Shown here: piece by piece, positions 32,941-41,827 of the stretch
Layout: each line of letters begins with the position of its first letter
Numbering within the stretch: the first letter of the stretch is position 1
Assembly: GCA_949825045.1 (NCBI GenBank)
Contig: OX463807.1
Span: 37,530,749 to 37,594,748, forward strand
From: Argyresthia goedartella
Lineage: Eukaryota; Arthropoda; Insecta; Lepidoptera; Argyresthiidae
Direction of reading: 5' to 3'
DNA length: 64,000 nt
Translations under genes and position numbers: made by a program
Notes under the pieces: model-generated
Databases searched by the model: none
What the model was told of the DNA's origin: nothing
What the model saw: only the letters and a program-made list of their open reading frames with translations

Positions 32941-33140
32941 AAAGTACGGTCGCCGAGCAGAAGGAATTTCGTACATCTACCCCTAGCTACTGGTCTCTCT
33001 CGTTCACGCGTAAATTATATTGGAGTGGCGCTCGCACAGTTCAATTGTGAGCATGAAGACGATATCATTTACGCGCGAGTGAAAGATACAAGTAGCTAGG
33101 AGTCAATGTGCAAAATTCTTAATTCATGCGACCGTACTTT
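32941..33140. mobile_element. MITE family C
   Basis: A 200-bp element with inverted ends: left AAAGTACGGTCGC, right GCGACCGTACTTT. Inner words are also inverted, for example CTAGCTACTGGT against ACAAGTAGCTAG, and ACGCGTAAAT against ATTTACGCGC. A 3-bp ACT flanks both sides and may be the target duplication. There is no coding. Confidence 0.8.
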
Positions 33141-33486
33141 ACTGTACATATTTTTAAAGCAGATATAGTTTTGACATTCTTTGTTAATTTTCTTAATTCG
33201 TTTACTGTGGTAATGTGACGGAAAAGTATGATAATGTGGCAAGGAAGGTAATTTGGTAAAAGTGAGAAGTAAAAGAAGGCTCTACTGAACGATCCGGATT
33301 TATTGATCCTCGTAATCTCTCTTGTGTATTAAAATGTGTTAGTTACCCTCACATTTCAATGAGTAGTGGTAATAATTTGTCAAGGCTATGCAAGAATTTA
33401 AAGAAGACTTAATAAGTCAAGAGTAAACAAAAACGATGATAAGCTTTATGCCTACCCAGAATGAATGAAACAACAACAGATATATA
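33141..33486. other. TBC1D5 intron g, unassigned
   Basis: AT-rich DNA; nothing recognised. Confidence 0.4.
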
Positions 33487-33990
33487 TTGGGACGCCAGAT
33501 ATTTGAAAATTATTCATACTGTGTTTAGTTTGGCATCCATATATGTTTTTGGTTTGTTATTTCAGTAAAAAATAACCTTTGTGTAATGTTTTGTAGCGCC
33601 CTAATTATGCTTTTGTTGTGCTTACTGTCACTTTGTGACAAATGTGAATTAATTATTTCTAGAAGGACTATTTTTTTAAAAGATTTATACATATATGCGG
33701 ACGCCAGATATATCAAAATCGTAGATATTGTGTTTAGTTTGGCGCCCATATATGTGTTTGTTTTAATATTTCAGTAAACAATAATCTTTGTGTTTTGTTT
33801 TGTAGCGCATTAGTTGTGGTTCCGTTATAAAAATAATGTTACTAACTTAGTAATAAATATGTGTTAGTTAATTCCAGGCTGCATATTTTTGAGACACATA
33901 TACGGATGCCAGATGGGATAAAAAATTCACACCGTATTTGGTTTTGCGTCCGAATATGGTAATTTTTTTAAATGTTTTAAATTTTTAGGG
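33487..33990. repeat. Diverged tandem repeat, period about 207 bp
   Basis: GGACGCCAGATAT begins copies at about 33490 and 33699, and GGATGCCAGATGG a third at about 33904. Copies 1 and 2 share TGTGTTTAGTTTGGC, CCATATATG, ATTTCAGTAAA and TTTGTAGCGC in order. Copy 3 is partial and more diverged. GGACGCCA words recur near 34636 and 34668, so the array may once have been longer. Confidence 0.7.
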
Positions 33991-34700
33991 ACAAAGGAGC
34001 CAAAAATCTTTCAAAACATGTATGGGACTTGTTTAAATAATACCTACGTTTATTTTTCTATTTCACTGTTTAGGTTTAACAGTTCAGTGATCTTATAACA
34101 TCAATAAATAATGTTATTTTCATATTGTTTTGTCGTTTTGGCTCCTTCATCCGCCTACGCCGTCTACCCGGCTCGTATTATCTATCCAGCTTGCTGTCTT
34201 CTAGAGCACCCCACACTGCCCGCATAGTCTTTCATTCGATATGGTGCTTTTAATGGGATTCTGTTTCTGTCCGTCGAACACATGTTTCTGGGATTGTTTT
34301 TGCATTCTAAGCTTTGCAAGCAAATCAGACCGTTGTCTCTTGTAGTAAAGCTTAAATTTGTATGCTTGCAGTTATTGGAAGTTTGGCAACGTCGCATAAA
34401 CACGTGGACGTTATAAAGTCGATAAAGTAAAAATTATTTTAAAATATACGGCGGATGTCCTTTTGATGTTATTATGGAAGGGAGTTGAGATTGGTTGCAT
34501 AGTGATTGGCAATATACATATATTTGTATATCGGCATTTTAGAGTTTATAATAAAAAAAAGATGGTTACTGTCGTCAGATAGGTTTAATGTATCAGTATA
34601 CATTCAAAAAGTTTCAATAAGTCAACGTCATCTGGTGGACGCCATAATAATGCAAAGTAAAAGGACGCCAAATAGGTTGCGGGATTTATATATATATATA
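33991..34700. other. TBC1D5 intron g, unassigned
   Basis: No gene recognised. A (TA)n run lies at 34688-34702, the site where the second mariner inserted. Confidence 0.4.
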
Positions 34701-34702
34701 TA

Positions 34703-36008
34703 CACAGTCAGGTCATAAGTTCTGTCACACAATAAAAACTTGAATTTAGAACGCTGGCCACAAAAAAGTTTATTGAATTCGAATTTAGAATTTTTCATGA
34801 AAATAAAAATATGTACTTTTTAGAATTTTCCTCATTTTTAAATATGGAGTGGACACTTAAAGAAGACCGTGTCGCAGTTATTGCGTTGCATCGTTGCGGT
34901 TACGCGCCAATTCAGATTTTCGACTTACTGAAAAATTTTAATATAACGAAAAGATTCGTTTATCGTACCATAAAACGATACAATGAAGACTCTTGTGTAG
35001 ATGACAGGTCAAGAAGTGGTCGCCCTCGCTCTGTTAGGACTCCAGCAGTGATAAAAGCTGTGAAGGCGCGAATTCAAAGAAATCCCATACGTAAGCAGAA
35101 ACTGTTGGCCCTTCAGATGGGTTAAGCAGGACCACGGTGTAAAGGGTGTTAAATGAAGACTTAGGGCTTAGGGCATATCGAAGAAAAACAGGACATCGTT
35201 TGGACGCTCGTTTAATGGACCTGAGACTGAAGAGATGCCGCGCTTTGTTGAAGCGGTACGCGGGAAAAAAGCATCGGGAAATTCTTTTTTCGGATGAAAA
35301 AATTTTCACCGTGGAAGAGAGCTACAACAAACAAAATGATAAGGTGTACGCACACAGCAGTGAAGAAGCGAGGAACCGTATTCCGCGTGTCCAACGAGGT
35401 CATTTTCCATCCTCGCTCATGGTTTGGTTGGGAGTCTCTTATTGGGGCTTAACTGAGGTAGATTTTTGTGAGAAAGGCGTAAAAACGAATGCAGTTGTGT
35501 ATCAAAATACAGTCCTCAAGAACCTTGTGGAACCTTTTTCTCATACCATGTTTAATAACAGGCACTGGGTATTTCAACAAGATTCTGCGCCAGCTCATAG
35601 AGCGAAAAGCACACAAGACTGGCTGGCGGCGCGTGAAATCGACTTCATCCGGCACGAAGACTGGCCCTCCTCCAGTCCAGATTTGAGTCCGTTAGATTAC
35701 AAGATATGGCAACACTTGTAGGAAAAGGCCTGCTCAAAGCCTCATCCTGATTTGGAGTCACTCAAGGCATCCTTGATTAAGGCAGCCGCCGATATTGACA
35801 TGGACCTCGTTCGTGCTGCGATAGACGACTGGCCGCGCAGAATAAAGGCCTGTATTAAAAATCGCGGGGGTCATTTTGAATAAACTTTATTACCATAAGA
35901 ATCTATGTTTTATTAAGTTCATTGTGCTATATAAATGTTTACATAAATAATAAACATGTCTAAATTATTTCATATTGCACATGTGACAGAACTTATGACC
36001 TGACTATG
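34703..36008 (+). mobile_element. maT-type mariner element, copy 2
   Basis: A 1306-bp element flanked by TA at 34701-34702 and 36009-36010. Termini and contents match the copy at 21740-23047 almost base for base. It inserted into a TA-rich tract about 200 bp upstream of TBC1D5 exon h, in the same orientation as the gene and as copy 1. Confidence 0.95.
34844..35883 (+). pseudogene. DD37D mariner transposase, disrupted
   Basis: Same protein as at 21883. One G is lost at about 35118 (ATGGGTTAAG against ATGGGGTTAAG), shifting the frame within the second helix-turn-helix. A TAG at 35719 replaces a Glu codon just after DYKIWQHL. The first catalytic motif reads SDEKIF, and the end NRGGHFE followed by TAA at 35881 is the usual terminus of this family. 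The lesions differ from those of copy 1, so both descend from an intact parent and decayed independently. Confidence 0.9.
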
Positions 36009-36030
36009 TATAATAGTTTTCTTCTACTAT

Positions 36031-36092
36031 GGTAGGGAACCCTTCGTGTACAAGACCGAGCCTCACTTGACCGATTTAAAAAAAAAACCTAC
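36031..36092 (-). repeat. Family A terminal fragment
   Basis: GGGAACCCTTCGTG and CCTCACTTGACCGATTTAAA are the inverted start of family A. Only about 60 bp are present, between the mariner and exon h. Confidence 0.6.
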
Positions 36093-36210
36093 CGTTTTAC
36101 TCGCTCTGCATGGATTGATCAATGTATATTTTTTCGTTCCGTGATGAAATAACTCAGAATTTCGATCACGCTGCCATCGCCATCGCCATCGCCATGTGTT
36201 TGTGTTGCAG

Positions 36211-36379
36211 TACTGGCGAGCGACACGGGCGCGGCGCTGACTGCGCTCATGCGCGCGCCGCCACGGGAGTGCAGTGCGCACGCGCTGCAGCTGGCGCGGC
36301 ATCTGCGCGCGCCGCACGAGGTACCGCGGCCCGCAGCGCCCGCGCCGCCCGCGCCATCTGCGGGACCTGATACTAACTA
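36211..36379 (+). CDS. TBC1D5: TBC1D5 orthologue, exon h
   Basis: The acceptor is TTTGTGTTGCAG. TA completes Leu with the last C of exon g. Then come LASDTGAALTALMRAPP and SAHALQLARHLRAPHE, which align with the family segment around LLMHYP...SLILKALFL at the end of the TBC domain. An Ala/Pro-rich tail follows. I place the donor at GTGAGA (36380), leaving TA, which joins exon i as Tyr. Using GTACCG at 36321 instead would give an in-phase but weaker donor and a Gln-rich reading of exon i. Confidence 0.85.
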
Positions 36380-36524
36380 GTGAGAACTGTTCTCGCATTT
36401 GTAGATAACATATCTCTTCGTAACTGTGGCTTCCTATGGCTTTAGTCCCCGTTGTGCAAAATGAAGCATGGAGTTACTGGCTTTAGCGACGTTTACGCGG
36501 GCGCAGTTGTGCCTATATGATCGT

Positions 36525-37035
36525 AGTCAATAGTCAATAGTCAATAGTCAAAGTACTTTATTACTGTAGATATTTACATATACTTAGCAAACGTCATTTT
36601 TTGCCTCTTCTCTACATTGGACCACTGTGGGAGAAGAAGGGCGTAGAAACTCCCACAGATTTATTTTTAGATCTCTTTTAAAAATAGGTTGTGCTTAACT
36701 AATACAAATATGAAAAATTTAATTGTTATGATTAATAAGCAGGAATAAATAATTACAAAATTATTAACAGCAAGGTCTGTGTTGAGCCAGATTAACCCCA
36801 TACAGTCCTGTCATTTAAGTAATCTTGAACATTGTAATATCCCTTTTTCGACAAAGTCGCTTTAACATGCTTTTTTATTTTCGAAAATAAATTGACTAGC
36901 TACTGTTAGTATGTCAATTTCTTTAAAAAGCTCTCTTAAGGAGTCTGTTCGTTTTAAATTATAAATTGCTCGAATAGCTCTTTTCTGTAAAATAAAAATA
37001 GTTTGAATATCCGCTGCTTTCCCCCACAACAAGAT
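36525..37035 (-). mobile_element. FADD-type non-LTR, 3' fragment with internal deletion
   Basis: It matches 28770-29080 and then 29280-29425 of the minus element, so about 200 bp are missing at TTTAACATGCTTTTTT-ATTTTCG. The coding part reads ILLWGKAADIQTIFILQKRA and RAIYNLKRTDSLRELFKEID. Its 3' tail at 36525-36550 is four units of TTGACTA on minus, unlike the TTTGAG tail of the longer copy. It ends about 190 bp before exon i. Confidence 0.85.
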
Positions 37036-37186
37036 ACGTAGGTTTATAAACTGGTCCCATATATACCATGTGTCGTGGGAAACAGAAACAGAGACGGTAG
37101 GTTCCTGCGGTGAGTTGTACCAAGCAGCGAGACTAGTTAGGACTAGGGTCGGCAGGAAGGTGCACATTTCAGCAGTATATATGTTA

Positions 37187-37221
37187 CTCCTCCTCCTCCT
37201 CCTCCTCCTCCTCCTCCGCAG
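37187..37221 (+). promoter_or_regulatory. Microsatellite 3' splice site of exon i
   Basis: A (CTC)n pyrimidine tract of about ten units ends CCGCAG and is followed by six CAG units. Each CAG can serve as an acceptor, giving a run of tandem NAGNAG sites. I chose the first, which preserves phase with exon h. Use of any later CAG would remove one residue at a time without a frame change. Confidence 0.6.
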
Positions 37222-37404
37222 CAGCAGCAGCAGCAGCAGCCGCTCCCCCTGGTCGCTGGAGGAGGCGGGAGTGTCGGCGGGCGAGGCGGGGGACGAGGCG
37301 GGACGGGGCTGGGCGGCGCGCGGGGTGGCGGGGGAGGACGCATGCGAGGGCGTGGCAGAAGGCGCCGACGTGGCGCGCGAGCTGGCCACGCTGGCACTAC
37401 TGAG
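37222..37404 (+). CDS. TBC1D5: TBC1D5 orthologue, exon i (variable C-terminal region)
   Basis: C completes Tyr with exon h. Then come six Ser, RSPWSLEEAGVSAGEAGDEA, and ACEGVAEGADVARELATLAL, with L and AG left at the donor GTGAGC. The composition is Gly/Ala/Glu-rich and probably disordered. It lies after the TBC domain, where TBC1D5 proteins are poorly conserved. The assignment rests on phase, splice signals, codon bias and position rather than on clear homology. The poly-Ser tract is encoded by the CAG repeat that also forms the acceptor. Confidence 0.78.
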
Positions 37405-38898
37405 GTGAGCACACGGCCACTCTCGTCAGGAGTCACACGACGGTTACTGTACTGACAACTGATCATTATCACCGCGCTCTAGTTTCAATAGTGTCTAGTT
37501 AGTTTGCGGTGTTGCGTACACAATCTCGCGAGCAAGCCGTAGCACCTGATCTAAGCCACAACAGACTATTTTTAGAGTGTAATTTATTATTATAAAGTAA
37601 AGTGATATACAAACAGCCTCTTTGATGTTATAAACAGAGTCAATGAGGAGTGCAAGTGTTGTGTTTCGTACTGAATTTGGACAGTAGTGAGGTGATGGTT
37701 CTCCCGGGCTGGCTAGCTGGAAACCTTACTGTGTACTGATCGCCTTGCTTGCTTGTTGTCGCTGTTGAATGAGTGTATTTGCTGGCTTATGAGGAATACT
37801 TTAGGAAATACGCCTTTACGAAATGATGGCCGCGACATCTTCCAATTACGATTATGTTATTCTTAATATTTCCAAAATACAATACTTTAGACCAGTGCAG
37901 TGAAGTGCTCAAAACCAGTGATGGGTTTATTGGTGAATTTGTCATTACTAACGAGAGTATCAAATATCACTATTATTCAGTAATCAAACAAAAACTCTTT
38001 AAACAATTTGCTCAAGGCCGCGCTAACGGAACGCTACTTTGTACATTGTTACTGCCCTAACTTTCTTCGTTAACTTATATCATTTGAATGACAGAGTTAT
38101 ATCCGTGAAACAGTAGGAGTGCGAGTAATATCCAAACTAATATTATCTCATACAATATTAGAATAGGGTAACTATAATTTCGATTATACTTTACTAAAAA
38201 TATCTAAGTTAGATACGGATTTGTGGAAGAGAATCCAATGACATCAAATCAAATGTCTTTAAACTTCAAATTGTTTATTCAAAAAAGTAATTTGAATCTA
38301 TATAATGCAAGAAAAACGCGTTATGTCAGCGGAGAAGAAGCGGCGCAAAAAACTAGTACACTGCAACAAGGCCTACATTTATTTTCTGTTTCGTTTTTTT
38401 TTTCAAGAATAGGTCTTGTGTTACAACCGTGTGCGTGGTTCTCGTGCCGCGCTGGAAAATCAGAGCTCCATACCTCTTTGTTATTAATGTAATCATCTCA
38501 CCTATAATATGCTTTATAACATTATGTTTTATTTAACAATTCCTTTAAATTTCTTCTCTGACAAATTTAATATTTCAATTTAGTATGCTATAGAACAAAT
38601 TTCAATTTCAATAGAACAAATGTTAACTTTAGCTGGTCTATAGTAAGGTTGGCCAATTTTATTTCCGCTTCTTATATTATTTCGCTTGTGCCTGTCAACA
38701 TTTTTAGTGAAGCTATTTACATATTCTTCCTAACGTACATGATATTTCCATAAATATATTGACACCACAGATATCGAGAGAAAGGTTGAGGGGCGTGGCA
38801 CGTGCGAACAAATGTAGCTCCGACAGGTTAGATATTAAAAATTCTCGGTAGTCACCGGGCGACCGCAGTGACGAATTCATTTCCGTTGTTTTTCGAAA
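37405..38898. other. TBC1D5 intron i, first part
   Basis: AT-rich DNA. No repeat or gene is recognised. Open frames at 37854-38060 and 38223-38492 lack motifs. Confidence 0.45.
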
Positions 38899-38978
38899 AT
38901 GCCGACCTGTGCAATACTCACGTGCAAAAATAGAAGCGAGATTGTGAACTCCAAGAACGCCGGTGTCACATATCACTT
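38899..38978 (+). CDS. Probable first coding exon of a THAP-domain gene
   Basis: MPTCAILTCKNRSEI and later AGVTYHL are followed by the strong donor GTAAGT at 38979. Met-Pro-x-Cys-x4-Cys-x-Asn-Arg and the spacing to a Tyr/Phe-His pair fit the start of the THAP zinc-finger DNA-binding domain, which normally continues FP. THAP domains occur in host regulators and in P-element-type transposases. No downstream exon was found. It may be a small nested gene, a relic, or the 5' end of a gene whose other exons are beyond recognition. A 5' leader without introns precedes it. Confidence 0.55.
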
Positions 38979-39229
38979 GTAAGTCTCATTCCAACTATTA
39001 TTAAGCTAAAACACAAGAAATAAACATTATTACGAAAATAAATCATTCGCGGAAAATTCGTCACGAATTGACATTAAAGTGACAATGTCATGTTGTTCTC
39101 GCTAAGTTGACTAAAATTACATTAAATTACAATAAAAAATTACAAACAATAAAACTAATTCTAACAGTAAAATAAAATGTCAAATTTCGCCAGAGTTTCG
39201 TCATATAAAATACAACACGGATAAAACAA
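38979..39229. other. AT-rich DNA at the 3' end of the endonuclease-bearing retroelement
   Basis: ATTACATTAAATTACAATAA-like low-complexity DNA. It may include the 3' untranslated part of the minus-strand element ending near 39230. No tail could be defined. Confidence 0.35.
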
Positions 39230-40464
39230 TTAGACAAACAGACCGCCCCAAGAATCTCCCGGTCCAAAGGTGCCCATCACGCTGGCGGCGTTCCCGCGCT
39301 GCACAGCGAGTGAGATTCTCTGGACCATGAAAGCCCCGGAGCGGTTGTCAAAACCTCGGTCCCTCAAGCGACGCCCAATGTCCCTGACAAAGGCCCTACC
39401 CTGCGAACCCCATACCCCAGTAGTCTCGACGGCCAAAGGAACGAACAGATAACTACCCATTAACTGCGCGTATTTAGTGCACTTCTGCCGTGCCGCAAAC
39501 TCAGCAGCAGCACCCGGAGTTACCACAGTTGAGCCGATGTGGGATGGGGCAAACGTGCACACACAGGTCGCATCCCATAGAAGACAGCGACCCCTCTCCC
39601 ACGGGACTAACGTCAAACCATCCGGACGCTTTCCGTCGCTGCGACACAAACCAGGAGGTTCAAGAACCGCCGGAATGTTAGCAGAGACGAGAGCCCTCCG
39701 GACGATGTCGTTAATAGAGTGATGGCGAGAGAGTCTGCCTGCACTCCGAACACAATGCAGCCCGTGACGCCCCAGCGAATCTACTGCGGCACCGCAAACA
39801 CAGCGATGTGGTTCGCATATATCACAGCCTAAACGAAGCGCCACGGCCACACGCAGGGAGTTGTCATCTAAAAAGGTGCCCAACTGCGGAGATGGCAACG
39901 CATGTAGCCAGGCGCCTGACTCTGGTTGGGAAGCTGCACGGAGGCGAGCAAGTTCGGCACCTGTGCTTTGCTCCACCAAACCGTCAAGGGAAGCCTTGCA
40001 AATCTCCTCATCCCAGGCTCGCTGAACGCCTGGCTTTTCTGGCTCATCTCTCCCCGGGCAACGGACACGCCACAGCCGCAAGGCCTCGGCCGCAAACGGA
40101 ATGTTTAAATTGTCACCATTAATGTTTAAAATGCGAGTGACAAGTTTAAACACCCCATGCGAAGATGCCAAGAAAGCGGGGAGCTCCGTGTCCTGTAGGC
40201 GACGAACGCCGAGACCACCGAACCTGATGGGTAGTGCAGCCTGAGACCACTGAGAGGGAGACAGTTTAACATTCAAAATACACTCCAGAATATGTCTCAA
40301 TGAATCGTCGTATGAATCTGCCTCCCTTCTGGCTAGCCAAACCGGGGCCGTACGCAATGAGTAAGTCAACCTTGGCTGGGATAAACAATTCCGCGTAATT
40401 GTGAGGGCCACATGTGCGGAAAGCTCCTTCAAATGTGGCAAAGCCCCAACCAAGGCTTCCATCT
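39230..40464 (-). pseudogene. Non-LTR retroelement, C-terminal part with R2-like endonuclease
   Basis: The 410 open codons on minus continue the reverse transcriptase at 48139-48670. The first ~160 residues are a thumb/linker. A zinc knuckle follows (Cys213, Cys216, Cys221, Cys223, His233, Cys237). Then comes KRPDGLTLVPWERGR-CLLWDA, and further on KCTKY. The RPD...D...K-x2-KY arrangement is that of the PD-(D/E)XK restriction-like endonuclease of R2-group retrotransposons. The protein ends MGTFGPGDSWGGLFV. The frame is intact. It starts at MEALVGAL only because a Gypsy element interrupts the gene directly upstream. Confidence 0.75.
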
Positions 40465-41801
40465 TGTGACGTCCCTACTTGGAGAGGAATAAAAAGATTC
40501 CAAATAGGTAGCCAACAAGAAATTTTATTTAACGTGGGTTCTCCAAATGTAGTCTGACCCTGGTTACGCAGCAACGAATCTTCCCTGCGGGTTTTGCCGT
40601 AGTCGGAGTGCCGCTGACGTCGGAGAAGTAACGGTCCGAATGCAGCCGGAGCAGGGAAGCAGGTTAGCCCGAAGCGGTGTCAGGAACCGGGAAACCGTAG
40701 GGTAGCGGTGATCCCGAAGAGGTGCCAGGAACCCCGAACTGGAATTCGAAACCGTTCCTCCTTTAACATCTGTTACTGCACTCCGTCCGAATGCTCCACC
40801 CGCCAAGAAAAGAATAGTGTTGTCGTGGTGGTAACAATCAGAACGGAGTTACATATACAAAGGAAAATACAGTGCTAGGAATAAAAACAAGCAAGCATTC
40901 ATATTTGTTATCGGCAGACCCCACTTGGGACATTTTACAAATAATCGGACATTCTACAAAATGTCCGAATGTGCAATCTGCCGGTAACATTAATTATTTC
41001 TATATATGAAAAAAGGATATTTATTTGTTTATCGGCAGACCTCACTTGGGACATTATGAAAAAAATCCGGACATTTTATGAAATGCCCAAATATGAAATC
41101 TGCCGGTAACAATCAACAATTTCCACACAAAAAGGTAGCTAGTATAATTTAGTAAGCTGAACATATTTTCCAGACATTCTATAAGAAGCCAAGACACACT
41201 AACGCGTGTCTAAAAGCGGGTAGCAATTTGCGTTACAATGCGATGTGAATATCGCGAAATAATAATTAGCGAGTCTAAAAGGAATAAAACGCAACAAGCA
41301 ATAAATGAAATGAGATGATTCTGGACACAAATGAGTAAGCCCGAAAGTACCTAACGGTAAGATGATTTTAAAACAGTATCTTTCACCACTCACCTCAATC
41401 GGGGTTAATATGAAGCACAGACAAAACTAAAACGTAACTACTAGCAGTACGTTATGATTAAACGCAAGCAACCACTGCTTAGAGTCGCTCGTCGGCGTAC
41501 GGTAAAAAGGGACCGTTACAGAGCGCCAGCAGGACGGACGTGCGCACAGTGCCGAGTGAGTTTTCGGAATGACGCCGGCGCCGCAAAGTCAAGTTGCGGT
41601 CACGGCTGGTCAGTTTAAAACGGGCCAATCACAGCAGAGCGAGCGAGCTGTCAACAGTGGAATGCTGCTAGTACAGCGCGTGAAAATTAATACTGTGATT
41701 ACCAGCCTCATTTGGTAGTTTTATTAAGAGAATTACTACTTAAATTTAAAATAAGACCAGTTAATGATAGAATGAAGACAACGGTAACTTACAACGCTAC
41801 A
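40465..41801 (-). repeat. Ty3/Gypsy 3' LTR
   Basis: 1337 bp, TGTGAC...TACA on +, same as 46798-48134 wherever I compared them. Host bases ATCT at 40461-40464 match 48135-48138. It contains two direct repeats of about 120 bp (about 40902-41020 and 41021-41115), both with ATCGGCAGACC, CACTTGGGACATT and ATCTGCCGGTAAC. Open frames of 80 and 64 codons occur identically in both LTRs and are not genes. Confidence 0.97.
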
Positions 41802-41802
41802 A

Positions 41803-41822
41803 TACCCCCTCGCCCCCAAACC
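41803..41822 (-). other. Polypurine tract of the Gypsy element
   Basis: On minus, GGTTTGGGGGCGAGGGGGTA lies directly before the 3' LTR. This is where plus-strand DNA synthesis is primed during reverse transcription. It is interrupted by a few pyrimidines. Confidence 0.7.
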
Positions 41823-41827
41823 TAATT

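Noticed and set aside
40564..41393. 80- and 64-codon open frames, repeated exactly at 46897-47726
   Set aside because: They lie inside the LTRs, lack motifs, and recur only because the LTRs match.
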